A stretch of 64,000 nt of DNA from Schaalia radingae (GCF_900106055.1 NZ_LT629792.1:682001-746000); one strand, 5' to 3'. Shown: positions 16,027-26,415, numbered from the stretch's first letter. Made by a program: numbers and translations. Notes: generated by a model not told the origin, from the sequence alone.

Positions 16027-17634
16027 ATGAAAGAGCACGTATTCACATATGACACCACGTTGCGTGACGGTGCCCAGCAGGAAGGCATCAGCCTGTCAGT
16101 TGCTGACAAGATCGAATGCGTGCGAATTATGGATCGCTTGGGGATCGACTTCATTGAATGCGGATGGCCCGGAGCGATCCCGAAAGACACCGAGTTCTTC
16201 AGGCAGGCAGCGCGCCTTGACCTGTCACATTCCTCCCTCGTCGCGTTCGGAGCAACGACGAAAGCCGGAATGAAGGCCAGCAAAGACCCTCAGATTGCGG
16301 GGCTCGTTGACAGCGGCGCCAGCGTCATCACTGTCGTTGCCAAATCCGATCCCAGACATGTCACCAGTGCTTTGCGCACAACGCTAGAGGAGAATCTGCG
16401 CATGGTGCGCGACACCGTTTCCTACCTGTCGTCACCCGACGCGGTGGGGCGTCCCATCACCGTTATGGTCGACCTGGAGCACTTCTTTGATGGCCTGGCG
16501 TGGGACTCACGCGAGCGATACCCGATTCAGGTCATGATCGAGGCGGCACGTGCCGGCGCGGCAGCCGTCATTCCCTGCGACACGAACGGCGGAAATCTGC
16601 CTGCCACTATTGCGCAGATGATTGAACAGGCTCGGGACGCCCTCGTCAATGACGGACATGAAGATGTGGTGCTGGGAATACATGCCCACAACGACACCGG
16701 CTGCGCAGTGGCCAACACGATGGCAGCTGTCGGGGCAGGCGCGCGACAGATCCAGGGGACCATCAATGGTTACGGAGAGCGAACCGGGAATGCCGACCTG
16801 CTGGCTTGTCTCGCAAACCTGCAGCTCAAGATGGGGTTTGACCTGCTTGGTGGCCACGCGCTGACGCACCTGACCTCAACGGCACGCAGCATCGGACACA
16901 TCGTCAACATTGCGCCGTTCTCGCGTACTCCATACGTGGGGGCTTCCGCCTTCGCGCATAAGGCTGGACTGCACGCATCAGCTATTCGGGTCGATCCTGA
17001 CCTGTATCAGCACATCGATCCCGAGCAGGTAGGCAACGGCATGAGAATGCTGGTATCGGAGATGGCGGGACGTGCATCGATCGAACTGAAAGCGCAGGAA
17101 CTGGGCATTGACCTCACCAGTCCTGACCTTGCCACACGACTGGCTCGCATTGTGAAAGAGCGCGAAGCGGACGGCTATATGTACGACGGCGCAGACGCCT
17201 CCTTCGAGTTGCTGCTGCGCAACGAGGTTGGAATGCTGCCCCCATTCGTGGACGTTGAATCGTGGGATGTGTCGACGGGTCAGCGACCTGCTGAGGGACA
17301 GCCACTCTCGAGCACACGCGCTACCGTCACGATCCGCACCCACGCGCGCTACATCCACACCAGCGAAGGAAATGGTCCGGTCAACGCCCTTGATCGTGCG
17401 CTGCGCGCCGTACTCACACAGTACAAACCGGAAGCCGCGGTGATTGAACTGAGTGACTTCAAGGTGCATATCCTCGACCAGCATCACGCCGGGACGGCCT
17501 CAACGATCCGCGTCCTGATCACCATGAGTGACGGGGAGCGCGAATGGTCCACAGTTGGAATCGGCACCGACATTATCGAGGCGTCATGGGAAGCACTCTT
17601 CGACGGATACCGCTGGGGACTTCTGCCCCGCTGA
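16027..17634 (+). CDS. cimA: (R)-citramalate synthase
   Basis: 535 residues. Condenses acetyl-CoA with pyruvate to citramalate, the threonine-independent route to 2-oxobutyrate and isoleucine. The DRE-TIM barrel starts YDTTLRDGAQQEG (R-D-G-x-Q metal/substrate site). Further family motifs are DFIECGWPGAIPKD, the metal-binding H-x-H in LGIHAHNDTGCAVAN, and GTINGYGERTGNADL. The SFVHK-like helix reads AFAHKAGLHASA. The C-terminal LeuA-type regulatory domain (about 400-525) points to feedback control. GERTGNADL and overall length favour CimA over isopropylmalate or homocitrate synthase. LeuCD, which handle the next steps, are at 46.2-48.3 kb. Confidence 0.93.
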   Translation: MKEHVFTYDTTLRDGAQQEGISLSVADKIECVRIMDRLGIDFIECGWPGAIPKDTEFFRQAARLDLSHSSLVAFGATTKAGMKASKDPQIAGLVDSGASVITVVAKSDPRHVTSALRTTLEENLRMVRDTVSYLSSPDAVGRPITVMVDLEHFFDGLAWDSRERYPIQVMIEAARAGAAAVIPCDTNGGNLPATIAQMIEQARDALVNDGHEDVVLGIHAHNDTGCAVANTMAAVGAGARQIQGTINGYGERTGNADLLACLANLQLKMGFDLLGGHALTHLTSTARSIGHIVNIAPFSRTPYVGASAFAHKAGLHASAIRVDPDLYQHIDPEQVGNGMRMLVSEMAGRASIELKAQELGIDLTSPDLATRLARIVKEREADGYMYDGADASFELLLRNEVGMLPPFVDVESWDVSTGQRPAEGQPLSSTRATVTIRTHARYIHTSEGNGPVNALDRALRAVLTQYKPEAAVIELSDFKVHILDQHHAGTASTIRVLITMSDGEREWSTVGIGTDIIEASWEALFDGYRWGLLPR

Positions 17635-17699
17635 GTAAATGACCGGTTTCGCGTTGCGGTTGCCGAGCGTGGATCGCTCCGAACAGCGACAATAGAGAC

Positions 17700-18761
17700 A
17701 TGCATGGAGAATACAAAGTTCCTGGAGGCAAACTCGTCGTCCTCGACGTGGAAGTCGACCAGACGGATTCGGACGCCATACTGCGCGATGTGCAACTGTC
17801 AGGAGACTTCTTCCTGGAACCAGACAGCGCACTGACGCGTATGCGCGATGCCCTGGAAAGCGCCCCAGCCGACATGAGCGCGGCACAGGCCGCTCAGCGT
17901 GTTTCTGAAGCCCTGCAGCCCAGCGACAACCTGCTGGGCATCACTCCTGAAGGCGTTGGCATCGCGTTGCGGCGTGCACTGGGTAAAGCACTGAGCTGGG
18001 ATGACATTGACTTCGACGTCATCCACGGGCCGGTGGTGCCTCCAATGGTCAACGTCGCGATGGACGAAACGCTTGCTCAGGATGTCGCCGAAGGGCGCCG
18101 CAAACCGTTCATGCGCATCTGGGAATGGGACGATCCGGCTGTTGTGATCGGATCATTCCAGTCCTATGCCAACGAACTGTGGCAGGACGGTATCGACAAA
18201 TACGGCATTACAGTGTGCCGCCGCATCACCGGGGGCGGCGCAATGTTTATGGAAGCCGGCAACTGTGTGACGTACTCGCTTGTGGTTCCCACCGCCCTGG
18301 TCGACGGACTCTCGTTCGCCCAGTCATACGAATTCCTTGACCAATGGGTGATGGAAGCCCTCGAAAAGGTCGGCGTGAAAGCGCGGTACGTACCGCTCAA
18401 TGACATTGCGTCCGAGGAAGGCAAGATCGGCGGTGCAGCGCAGAAACGATTCGCGAACGGCTACATGGTGCACCACGTGACGATGTCGTATGACATTGAT
18501 GCAGCCAAGATGCTGGAAGTGATCCGCATCGGCAAAGAAAAGATCCACGATAAGGGGACGCGTTCAGCGGTCAAAAGAGTCGACCCCATGCGCTCGCAGA
18601 CCGGTATGGCGCGCGAAGACATCATCGATGTGTTCCTGGGGCATTTCCGCGACAAGTACCACGCGACGGACGGCGAAATCACGCAGCATGATATTGAGAT
18701 CGCTGAGAACCGGTGCCGTACCAAGTTCGCGACCCACGAGTGGACGTACCGTCTTCCGTAA
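17700..18761 (+). CDS. lplA: Lipoate-protein ligase with N-terminal accessory domain
   Basis: 353 residues. The first 85 or so (EYKVPGGKLVVLDVEV onwards) resemble the small LplB-type accessory domain that in classical LplA lies at the C terminus. The catalytic domain follows, with VGSFQSY-like IGSFQSYANE, R-R-x2-GGG-AMF for the adenylate, and EGKIGGAAQKRF containing the catalytic Lys. It activates lipoate with ATP and attaches it to lipoyl domains of oxoacid dehydrogenases or GcvH. The domain order is thus permuted relative to E. coli LplA. Between cimA and a threonine-synthase-like gene on the same strand. Confidence 0.88.
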   Translation: MHGEYKVPGGKLVVLDVEVDQTDSDAILRDVQLSGDFFLEPDSALTRMRDALESAPADMSAAQAAQRVSEALQPSDNLLGITPEGVGIALRRALGKALSWDDIDFDVIHGPVVPPMVNVAMDETLAQDVAEGRRKPFMRIWEWDDPAVVIGSFQSYANELWQDGIDKYGITVCRRITGGGAMFMEAGNCVTYSLVVPTALVDGLSFAQSYEFLDQWVMEALEKVGVKARYVPLNDIASEEGKIGGAAQKRFANGYMVHHVTMSYDIDAAKMLEVIRIGKEKIHDKGTRSAVKRVDPMRSQTGMAREDIIDVFLGHFRDKYHATDGEITQHDIEIAENRCRTKFATHEWTYRLP

Positions 18762-18770
18762 ACTGTCACT

Positions 18771-19889
18771 ATGTACTACCAGTGTGTGCGGTGCGGCAGC
18801 ACCGCGGAGGCGACGCCCGCGACCTCGATAAAATGTCGATGCGGCGGACTGTGGGATCTGCACGGCGATCTGGAACCGTTCGCGCTCGACACCGTGGATT
18901 CCTCGCAGTGGTCACAGTTCCGGTATCGTGCGTCGATGATCGGAGTTGGGTCAGATGATTCCACATGGCAGCGCGTCAGCATGGGGGAGGGGATGACCGG
19001 CCTCGTCTCCATTGACGAGGGTGTCCTCGGCAAACTGGAATACGCCATGCCGACCCTGTCATTCAAGGATCGAGGGGCGGCCGCGCTGATCACGTGGTGC
19101 GCTTCGGTTGGAATCACGCGCGTGGTGCAGGATTCAAGCGGAAATGCCGGATGCGCGATCGCAGCCTACGCTGCACGAGCGGGGATAGAGTGCGAGATTT
19201 TCGTGCCGGAAGCGGCATCCGACAAGAAAATCGCGATGATTGAATCCTTTGGCGCGATGGTGCACATTGTGAAAGGCTCGCGCGATCATTGCGCAGATGT
19301 CGCGCGAACCTACGTTCGGGAGCGCGATGATGCGTTCTATGCGTCGCATGTTTTCAGCCCCTTTTTCTATGAAGGCACGAAGACCTATGTGTACGAGATC
19401 TTTGAGCAGTGTGGCGGGAGGCTCCCTGAGGTCCTGCTCATTCCGGTTGGCAACGGCACGCTACTGATCGGCGCGGTTAAGGCGCTTGAACATTTGATGA
19501 CATCAGGATGCATCGATCATTTTCCGCATATTGTGGCGGTGCAAAGTGAGCGCTGTGATCCGCTGCGCCGTATGGCGGCAGGTGAGAATCTCAGCGATTT
19601 CCATGCCACAGCGACGCTTGCCGATGGAATCGCAATTGCAAGGCCTGCACGGGTTGAGCAAATCATGAGATATGCGCGCGCCTGCTCGATTGAATTTCTT
19701 GCCGTACATGAGCAGGACATTGTGCGTGCACACAGCGACCTTGCGCACCGCGGAATTTACTGTGAAATCACGTCAGCCGCCAACTATGCGGCATACCGTC
19801 AGTATGTCTCGAGTGGTCGAGGTCCGGCTTCATGCATCATTCCGCTATGTGGTTCCGGTGTGAAAGACCACGATCCGGCAGCAGGCTAG
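18771..19889 (+). CDS. Threonine-synthase-like PLP enzyme with N-terminal zinc ribbon
   Basis: 372 residues. An N-terminal ribbon YYQCVRCGS with later IKCRCGG is common in bacterial threonine synthases. The fold-type II PLP core has PTLSFKDRGAA with the Schiff-base Lys, SSGNAGCAIAAYAARAG for the phosphate/nucleophile loop, and PVGNGTLLIGA as the glycine loop. It begins nine bases after lplA. A true ThrC converts O-phosphohomoserine to threonine; related enzymes act on other amino acids, so the symbol is withheld. The final codons overlap the end of the convergent yggS-like gene by four bases. Confidence 0.8.
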   Translation: MYYQCVRCGSTAEATPATSIKCRCGGLWDLHGDLEPFALDTVDSSQWSQFRYRASMIGVGSDDSTWQRVSMGEGMTGLVSIDEGVLGKLEYAMPTLSFKDRGAAALITWCASVGITRVVQDSSGNAGCAIAAYAARAGIECEIFVPEAASDKKIAMIESFGAMVHIVKGSRDHCADVARTYVRERDDAFYASHVFSPFFYEGTKTYVYEIFEQCGGRLPEVLLIPVGNGTLLIGAVKALEHLMTSGCIDHFPHIVAVQSERCDPLRRMAAGENLSDFHATATLADGIAIARPARVEQIMRYARACSIEFLAVHEQDIVRAHSDLAHRGIYCEITSAANYAAYRQYVSSGRGPASCIIPLCGSGVKDHDPAAG

Positions 19890-20608
19890 TCGCGACGAGG
19901 GCGCGGGCCGAACACGTCGGTTCCGATCCGAACGATCGTGGCACCTTCTGCAATTGCCCACTCCAGATCGCGTGACATCCCCATCGACAATTGCAGATCA
20001 GGTTCAGGTACACCCAGGTGCCAGGAGGCAGCGTCACGAATGTCGCGCAGCAAGCAGTATGAGCGACGCACGTCAGATTCGTGATCCGAATTCAGTCCAA
20101 CCGTCATGAATCCTTCGAGCGTGAGCGCGCTGGACAATTCGATCGCATCCAGCAATGCTGGAACATCATCAGGTCGGCACCCGCTCTTGGAGTCTTCACC
20201 AGACACGTTGACCTGGATAAACACGGGGCGCAGCCCGTTGGCACGTTTATCGAGGTGATCGACCAGACGCTGCGAATCAACCGTTTCGATCAAGTCGGTG
20301 CAGGCCAGCGCCTGGTTAATCTTATTGGTCTGCAATGAGCCAATCAGATGAATGCTGGCGCCCGGAACAGTGCGGATCGCCTCCGCGGTAGCGCGGGCTT
20401 CCTGAACGCGATTGTGTCCGAGGAGGACAGGCAGGCCTGCCTCGTACAAAGCACGAGCCGCAGCCTGGCAGGTTTGTGCGTCCTGGGTCTTGACAGCAAG
20501 CTCGAGTGTCGCAGTATCGGATCGGCCTGCAGCTTCGCAGGCACGGTCGATTCTGTCGCGGACTCGGGCAATGTTGTCGTTGATGCTCACTTGGTCGATA
20601 CTACGCAC
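19886..20608 (-). CDS. YggS/PLPBP-family pyridoxal phosphate homeostasis protein
   Basis: About 240 residues. Single-domain alanine-racemase-fold PLP protein that buffers PLP. Blocks seen: VKTQDAQT in place of the usual AVSKT-like Lys loop (Lys present), GHNRVQEA for G-E-N-x-x-QE, IHLIGSLQTNK for H-x-IG-x-LQ-x-NK, FIQVNVSGEDSKSG, LSMGMSRDLEWAIAEGATIVRIGTDVFG. The LSMGMS-D-x-AI signature is intact. Start unsure: the GTG at 20608 has AGGA upstream; a GTG at 20590 would be closer to the usual start but lacks a ribosome site. Convergent with, and just overlapping, the preceding gene. Confidence 0.88.
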   Translation of the reverse strand: MRSIDQVSINDNIARVRDRIDRACEAAGRSDTATLELAVKTQDAQTCQAAARALYEAGLPVLLGHNRVQEARATAEAIRTVPGASIHLIGSLQTNKINQALACTDLIETVDSQRLVDHLDKRANGLRPVFIQVNVSGEDSKSGCRPDDVPALLDAIELSSALTLEGFMTVGLNSDHESDVRRSYCLLRDIRDAASWHLGVPEPDLQLSMGMSRDLEWAIAEGATIVRIGTDVFGPRPRRD

Positions 20609-20710
20609 TTTGTCCTCGCTATGTAGCCGGTTCTGTTGGAGAAGAACGCCGTGGGACAATAAAGGAAGCAGATAAGGTAAAATGAGCGGGTTTAACTCTA
20701 GGAGATCACA

Positions 20711-21100
20711 GTGCGCACACTCTTGAATATCATCTGGTTCCTGTTGGCCGGTTTCTGGCTCTTCCTCGAATACATCTTCTTCGGCATCATCGCGTGCATC
20801 TTTATCATCACGATCCCAGCCGGCGTGGCATGTTTCCGTATGGCGTCCTACGTGATCTGGCCATTTGGCCGCGAGGTCGTCAAGCGGCCGGACGCCGGCG
20901 CAGGCTCAACATTCATGAACGTCGTGTGGTTCCTCGTGGCAGGACTATGGCTCACCATCGGACACATCACCACCGCAATCGCACAGTTCGTCACCATCAT
21001 CGGGATCCCGCTGGCAATTGCCAACCTCAAACTCATCCCCGTGACATGCTTCCCCTTCGGCAAAGAGGTCGTCGATTCGCCTGACGCGAGCATCATCTGA
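20711..21100 (+). CDS. YccF-domain membrane protein
   Basis: 129 residues containing two similar halves. Each has N-x-x-WFL-x-AG-W, a hydrophobic hairpin, and an IPxG/IPLA turn ending in WPFGREVV or FPFGKEVV. This duplicated pattern is the YccF family, an inner-membrane protein of unknown biochemical role. GTG start behind AGGAGA. Only two bases separate it from the ybaK-like gene, so the two are co-transcribed. Confidence 0.85.
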   Translation: MRTLLNIIWFLLAGFWLFLEYIFFGIIACIFIITIPAGVACFRMASYVIWPFGREVVKRPDAGAGSTFMNVVWFLVAGLWLTIGHITTAIAQFVTIIGIPLAIANLKLIPVTCFPFGKEVVDSPDASII

Positions 21101-21102
21101 CG

Positions 21103-21606
21103 ATGGCGAAGAAAAAGCATCACGGCACCGGCCCGACGCGAGCTGTCGAGGAGCTGACGCAGGCAGGAGTCAACTTCACGCCCCTGCACTATGAGCACCA
21201 CGCGTCGGCAGCCTCATATGGAGGAGAAGCCGCCGACCAGCTTGATCTGCCGGCACAGCAGGTCTTCAAGACCCTCATGGTGGAAACTTCCGACGGTGAG
21301 TTCGTCGTGGCGGCGATTCCAGTAGACCACCACCTGTCACTCAAACTCATTGCGCGTGCAGCGGGCGCTCGCTCGGCAAAGATGGCAGATCCTGCTGTCG
21401 CGCAGCGCCGAACCGGGTATGTGGTCGGTGGAATCTCCCCGCTGGGACAGACCACCCGGCACCGCGCCTTCATCGACGAGTCAGCGCTCGCCTACGATGC
21501 GATCGCGGTCAGCGGCGGCAAACGCGGATTTTCCGTACTGGTTGCCGCCACTGATCTGGCAGAACTGACAAAAGGCGAATTCGCTCCGCTCATCGCGCTC
21601 GACTAG
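21103..21606 (+). CDS. ybaK: YbaK/EbsC-type Cys-tRNA(Pro) deacylase
   Basis: 167 residues. The family hydrolyses Cys wrongly loaded on tRNA-Pro. Evidence: QQVFKTLMVE with the conserved Lys of V-x-KTL, VVAAIPVDHHLSLK, the VGGISPLG loop near residue 110, and SGGKRGFSVLV near the end. All conserved positions of the family are present, including the GG-x-SPLG loop. Downstream partner of the YccF gene; convergent with gltX. Confidence 0.9.
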   Translation: MAKKKHHGTGPTRAVEELTQAGVNFTPLHYEHHASAASYGGEAADQLDLPAQQVFKTLMVETSDGEFVVAAIPVDHHLSLKLIARAAGARSAKMADPAVAQRRTGYVVGGISPLGQTTRHRAFIDESALAYDAIAVSGGKRGFSVLVAATDLAELTKGEFAPLIALD

Positions 21607-21671
21607 GCGGGCGCGATTCCCGTTGCCCCGCGCCGCTAAGATGCTCAATCCCTGAGCTCCGGAGCCCTGAC

Positions 21672-23186
21672 CTACTGGGCAAGTACGTCACGCAGGTGAC
21701 GCAGACGCTTGAGCGAGGATTCCTTACCAAGGATTTCCATCGACTCAAACAACGGGGGAGACACCTGCTTGCCGGTCACAGCCACCCTCATGGGTGTGAA
21801 CGCCAGGCGCGGCTTAATTCCCATTTCATCGACGAGGGCCGAGCGGAGCTTTTCTTCCAGCTTTTCCGTCCCAAAGTCAGCCTCAGTAACCTTTTCGCAC
21901 TCCTTGATGGCACGGCTGAGGACATCTGCCGCATCATCTTTGAGTTTGCCCTGCGACTTTTCATCGATCTGAAGATCTTTGTCAGCCACAAACAGGAACC
22001 CGAGCATGCCGGACGCTTCAGAGAGCACCTGAATGCGTGTCTGGATGAGCGGGGCAGCAGGAACCAGGCGGCGTTGTTCCTCATCGGTGAGTGCATCGAA
22101 AGTGTCCGCACTGACTACGCCATCGCGATGAAGGAACGGCACGATGCGGCGGGTGAAATCGTCGATGTCGAGCATGCGGATGTGCTCGGCGTTGATGGCG
22201 GTGCACTTCTTCTGATCGAAGCGCGCCGGATTCGGGTTGACATCTTCGATGTCGAACGCCTCAATCATTTCCTCAGCGGAGAAAATGTCATTATCCGGGC
22301 TGATCGACCAGCCCAGCAATGCCAGGTAATTCAGCAAGCCTTCACGAATCATGCCGTTTTCGCGGTGCAGCAGCAGATTCGACTTCGGGTCACGCTTGGA
22401 CAGCTTCTTGTTCCCTTCACCCATCACATAAGGCAGGTGGCCAAAACGCGGCGTGAATGAGGCGATCCCCAGCTCCTCAAGTGCACGGTAGAGCACGATC
22501 TGGCGAGGAGTTGACGAGAGCAGATCCTCACCGCGCAGGACGTGTGTGATCTCCATCAGCGCATCGTCGACAGGGTTGACCAGCGTGTATAACGGATGAC
22601 CGTTGGCACGAACGATGACATAGTCAGGAACCGAACCCGCCTTGAAGGTGATATCGCCGCGCACCAGATCCGTGAACGTGATGTCCTCATCCGGCATGCG
22701 CATACGCAGAACAGGTTTGCGGCCTTCAGCACGGAACACCTCTTTCTGCTCCTCGCTCAGATCACGGTCGAAACCGTCGTAGCCGAGCTTCGGATCTCGG
22801 CCAGCGGCACGGTGACGTTCCTCAACTTCCTCGGGCGTTGAAAACGACTCGTACGCGTATCCGCCTTCCAGCAGTTTCTGTGCGACGTCACGGTAGATGT
22901 CCATACGCTCTGACTGACGATAGGGCGCGTGCGGCCCGCCCTTACCGATACCTTCATCCCAGTCCAGTCCCAACCATTCCAGGGAGTCGAGGATCTGCTG
23001 GTAGGACTCTTCGGAGTCACGCTGCGCGTCCGTATCTTCAATGCGGAAGACGAACGTTCCGCCGGTGTGACGCGCATACGCCCAGTTGAACAGGCAGGTG
23101 CGTACCATTCCGACGTGCGGAGTGCCAGTTGGTGAAGGACAAAAACGGAGGCGAATATCGCGTCCAGTTGCATTCGTGACAGTCAT
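21672..23186 (-). CDS. gltX: Glutamyl-tRNA synthetase
   Basis: 504 residues from the ATG at 23186, placed immediately before the class I core. [19 protein letters not shown] carries the HIGH equivalent (PHVG), and [11 protein letters not shown] the KMSKS equivalent. [15 protein letters not shown] is the standard GluRS segment. It charges tRNA-Glu; two tRNA-Glu genes and a tRNA-Gln are in this window at 37 kb. The C-terminal anticodon-binding helical domain is complete. No cysteine zinc motif is present in the connecting peptide, as in other actinobacteria. Convergent with ybaK. Confidence 0.96.
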   Translation of the reverse strand: MTVTNATGRDIRLRFCPSPTGTPHVGMVRTCLFNWAYARHTGGTFVFRIEDTDAQRDSEESYQQILDSLEWLGLDWDEGIGKGGPHAPYRQSERMDIYRDVAQKLLEGGYAYESFSTPEEVEERHRAAGRDPKLGYDGFDRDLSEEQKEVFRAEGRKPVLRMRMPDEDITFTDLVRGDITFKAGSVPDYVIVRANGHPLYTLVNPVDDALMEITHVLRGEDLLSSTPRQIVLYRALEELGIASFTPRFGHLPYVMGEGNKKLSKRDPKSNLLLHRENGMIREGLLNYLALLGWSISPDNDIFSAEEMIEAFDIEDVNPNPARFDQKKCTAINAEHIRMLDIDDFTRRIVPFLHRDGVVSADTFDALTDEEQRRLVPAAPLIQTRIQVLSEASGMLGFLFVADKDLQIDEKSQGKLKDDAADVLSRAIKECEKVTEADFGTEKLEEKLRSALVDEMGIKPRLAFTPMRVAVTGKQVSPPLFESMEILGKESSLKRLRHLRDVLAQ

Positions 23187-23233
23187 AGTGCTGCCTATTC
23201 TACCGTTGAAACGGTGCCCAGGAAAACACCAGG

Positions 23234-24796
23234 TCACCGGTTGCGGATCGTCCTTTGTGCCTGCGATGTGCCAGGTATGGAGCGACGCCCTCGTATCATG
23301 TAGACCACTGCGACGATCACTGCCAACAAAATGAATCCAACGACCAGAGCCTGGGCTGAGGCGAAGCCGCGGAACCATTCGCTGGGCGTATGTCCCACAG
23401 CAGCTCCGCTGGCGAAGAAGACGGCAGTGACAACAGCATTACCGATGGCAGTCGTGATGCGCTGGGCGGTCTGGACCATGCCACCGGCCGTACCTCCGTG
23501 AGCCGCTGGAACTTCCAGCATGGACTGAGTCTGGTTGACCGAGCCCATCATGCCCAGTCCGATACCGACGGGCGTGATTGGCAGAGTCAGCCATGCCGGG
23601 TGCCATCCCAGATTGGCCACACCGTACGCTACAGCGACGGTGGCCAGAACCGAGCCGATGACGATCAGCAGCGCGACGACCTGCAGCACGCGACCCTTCT
23701 CGATCGCGTGGCGTGAAGCGAACACCGCGAAGTAGGCTGAAATCACGGCGTTGGGTAGGCCGATCAGGCCGGTGAACAGAGCAGTCTGCCCCAGTCCCTG
23801 CTGTACGAACAGTGCGATGAGCACGAAGATGGAGGTGGAGCCCAGGAACTGCAGTGCGGAGATTGCCGTGCAGTAACTGAATGAGCTGATCTTGAACAGT
23901 TTGAGGTTCACCATCGGGATGTGGCCGCGGCGCTCGTAGGTGTATTCCCACCACACCCATGCAGTCAGAACAAGCACGGCGGCAGGCAGCAGCCACATTC
24001 GCCAGGACGCGTGCATCGTAAACGGCATCATGATCAGGAATACGCCTATGCACAGTGTGATCATGCCGACAGGGTCGAGATCCAGGGTGCGACCGCGTCG
24101 CTTCGAAGCAGGACGCCCCGCGACAATTTCCTGACGGCGGTACTCTTCGCGTGCTTTCTTGCGATTCGGGCCGATGGTGCGTCGCTCCTTTGAGAAGGCC
24201 AGCCACCGGAAGGCAAGGAAAAGTCCGAGCAGGCCGATTGGAGTGTTGATCGCGAACGCGTAGCGCCACCCTGGATCATTGCCAAAGATCGCTACCGTAG
24301 CGCCGGAAATTAGCGGTCCGGCTGCAACCGATGCAGAAATGGTCAACCCCATCAGGCCGAAAGCTTTGGCGCGCGCACGTCCATCGAAGTACTGCTGGAT
24401 CATTCCGTTGACCTGAGGCGAAAATACTCCCGCTCCCACCGCCTGAAGAATCCGCATGGCGTTCAGCATGACGGTGTCAGTTGCCAGTGCGCAGGCCAGG
24501 CAGCCAGCGCTGAAAATCGCCAGCCCGATGACGAACATCATGGAGCGTCCGACAAGGTCACCGATACGTCCTGCGGGCACCAAAATGATGCCGTAGACCA
24601 GCGCGTAGCCAGCCAGCACCCACTGAATGCCTGACGAGGTGGCTCCCAACGTCTCCTGGATAGCGGGGAGCAGCGTATTGACTGCTGAAACCTGAAGCAG
24701 TGCCATGACCAGTGGTATAAGGATGGCAATGAGCATTCTGTTGCGGTCGTATTGTCGATCTGATCCCGGTACCGTGAAATAGCGTGAAGTCGCCAC
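23234..24796 (-). CDS. MFS exporter, EmrB/QacA (14-helix) type
   Basis: 520 residues with about fourteen hydrophobic segments. Family features: [18 protein letters not shown] at helix 1, [28 protein letters not shown] (motif A region), [14 protein letters not shown], and [11 protein letters not shown] (motif C, typical of drug/proton antiporters). A cytoplasmic loop rich in Arg and Lys lies near residues 205-240. Substrate unknown; drug or metabolite export is inferred. It is 47 bases from the gltX start but probably has its own promoter in the 304-base divergent region upstream, which holds a perfect palindrome. Confidence 0.88.
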   Translation of the reverse strand: MATSRYFTVPGSDRQYDRNRMLIAILIPLVMALLQVSAVNTLLPAIQETLGATSSGIQWVLAGYALVYGIILVPAGRIGDLVGRSMMFVIGLAIFSAGCLACALATDTVMLNAMRILQAVGAGVFSPQVNGMIQQYFDGRARAKAFGLMGLTISASVAAGPLISGATVAIFGNDPGWRYAFAINTPIGLLGLFLAFRWLAFSKERRTIGPNRKKAREEYRRQEIVAGRPASKRRGRTLDLDPVGMITLCIGVFLIMMPFTMHASWRMWLLPAAVLVLTAWVWWEYTYERRGHIPMVNLKLFKISSFSYCTAISALQFLGSTSIFVLIALFVQQGLGQTALFTGLIGLPNAVISAYFAVFASRHAIEKGRVLQVVALLIVIGSVLATVAVAYGVANLGWHPAWLTLPITPVGIGLGMMGSVNQTQSMLEVPAAHGGTAGGMVQTAQRITTAIGNAVVTAVFFASGAAVGHTPSEWFRGFASAQALVVGFILLAVIVAVVYMIRGRRSIPGTSQAQRTIRNR

Positions 24797-25100
24797 TTAA
24801 CCTTCTTTCACACACAGTAATCTGAACGGCTGATCAACGAGGGCCGACCATCCATTTTAAGGCGCGTCCAGGAAGGTGACAATGAGGAAGAACAAAACGT
24901 TGTCAGTCTGACAATGCATATGACACGGTTCACTGCAAATGTCAGGTGCGCGCAAGCAATTGAGCGAGTACCCGCACAGGCAGCGACACTGAGTCCGGTG
25001 GCGGGGGACAGAAGCAGACGACGGGGACAGCATCGAGTGACGGGCGTGAAGTGCGTGAAGAGCATTAGCATGGTGCTGAATGAATGAAGGAGTATGTTCC
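24797..25100. other. Divergent regulatory region between the MFS exporter and the PatB-type lyase
   Basis: 304 bases with no credible gene. It holds the perfect palindrome TTGTCAG-T-CTGACAA (24900-24914) and further copies of the half-site TGACA/TGTCA at 24877, 24921 and 24940. The lyase-proximal end has GAAGGAG before the ATG at 25101. Confidence 0.6.
24900..24914. promoter_or_regulatory. Perfect 15-base palindrome TTGTCAG-T-CTGACAA, candidate operator
   Basis: Seven-base arms about a single central T, about 100 bases upstream of the exporter start. Together with neighbouring TGACA half-sites it looks like a repressor-binding region. No regulator gene is adjacent. Confidence 0.5.
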
Positions 25101-26318
25101 ATGAAACCTGTGCTGCCTGACCGCTCACCTGAAGAGAACTGGACCATTGGATCGCTCAAATGGACAGGCATTCGCACTGCCAGCGGTGAGCCAACACTGG
25201 GTGCATGGGTCGCTGAGATGGATTTTGGTACCGCTCCACCGGTTGTCGAGGCGATGAAGAAAGCGATTGATGACGGCCTGCTCGGATACCAGCCGTCATG
25301 GCTGGATGGCGCGGTGCGAGACGCCCTCGTCGATTTTCAGCAACGCCGATTCGGCTGGACACTTGATCCAACATGCGTGCGCACGGTCCAGTCCGTCTTG
25401 CCAGCCCTTGATGTCGTGTTGCGCTCGATGATCCCCGAGGGGAGCCGAGTCATTGTACCGACCCCTGCCTACATGCCCTTCCTGACGATGCCCGGTGTCG
25501 CTGGGCATCCCATCGTTGAAGTCCCCGCTGTTCGTGTTCCATTCAGTGACGAGGGAGACCGGCGCAGTGGGGGTGAATGGCAACTCGATGTGGAAGCGAT
25601 CGGCCGAGAAGCCCGTCAGGGTGGTGCACTGCTGATCTTGTGCAATCCGTGGAATCCGACGGGGCGTGCCTTTCGGCGTGACGAACTGGAAGCGTTGTGG
25701 GAAGCGATTCGCGATACGGATGTGATGATTTTTGCCGATGAGATCCACAGTCCGCTGGTCCTGACAGATCCCACGAGTCACTTCTCATTTGCGCGCCTGA
25801 ATGATGAGGTGGCGGCGCGCACGATTACGGCGACAGCTGCATCGAAGGGATGGAACATTGCGGGACTTCCCTGCGCACAAATCATCGTGACTGATGACGC
25901 TTTGCTTGAACAATGGGACGACTCCTGTGGCGAGATTAGTCACCTGACAAACTCATTGGGGGCGATCGGAACAATTGCTGCCTACCGCGACGGTGACCCG
26001 TGGCAGGACGTGGTGCGTGAGGAGGTTGCGTCGAATATGACGCTCGCGCATGAAGCACTGTCAGACACTCTGGTCGACTTTGTCAGTCCTGAAGCGACAT
26101 ACCTGACATGGTGGGGGCTGGATGCGTATGACTGGTCAGGCGTGCATAGTCCTGCCGCCTTCCTGCGTGAGAATGCTCGGGTGGGTGTCAATGCCGGTGC
26201 GACTTTGGGAACCGGATACGAGAACTGGATTCGCGTCAATCTGGCGTGTTCGAAGGCGAATGCGCACAGAATAATCCAGGCGATCACATCCTCGCTTCCT
26301 CCGACACGACGCGAGTAA
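25101..26318 (+). CDS. PatB/MalY-type cystathionine beta-lyase or aminotransferase
   Basis: 405 residues from the ATG at 25101, behind GAAGGAG at 7 bases. Fold-type I PLP enzyme of the MalY/PatB group: the N terminus has NWTIGSLKW and LGAWVAEMDFGTAPPV (W-V-A-x-MDF), then LLILCNPWNPTGRAF, MIFADEIHSPLV with the PLP-ring Asp, and TAASKGWNIAGLPCAQ with the Schiff-base Lys. These enzymes cleave cystathionine or cysteine conjugates at the beta C-S bond; some also have regulatory roles. It could cooperate with the divergent exporter, but only proximity suggests that. Confidence 0.88.
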   Translation: MKPVLPDRSPEENWTIGSLKWTGIRTASGEPTLGAWVAEMDFGTAPPVVEAMKKAIDDGLLGYQPSWLDGAVRDALVDFQQRRFGWTLDPTCVRTVQSVLPALDVVLRSMIPEGSRVIVPTPAYMPFLTMPGVAGHPIVEVPAVRVPFSDEGDRRSGGEWQLDVEAIGREARQGGALLILCNPWNPTGRAFRRDELEALWEAIRDTDVMIFADEIHSPLVLTDPTSHFSFARLNDEVAARTITATAASKGWNIAGLPCAQIIVTDDALLEQWDDSCGEISHLTNSLGAIGTIAAYRDGDPWQDVVREEVASNMTLAHEALSDTLVDFVSPEATYLTWWGLDAYDWSGVHSPAAFLRENARVGVNAGATLGTGYENWIRVNLACSKANAHRIIQAITSSLPPTRRE

Positions 26319-26415
26319 GCCTTAACAAATACCTGTTTATGCACGTCAGATACTCGGTACGTAATCCTGTCAAAATTAGCTCTTGTGCTTACCGCAAATT
26401 TGATTTAGTCTTGGC

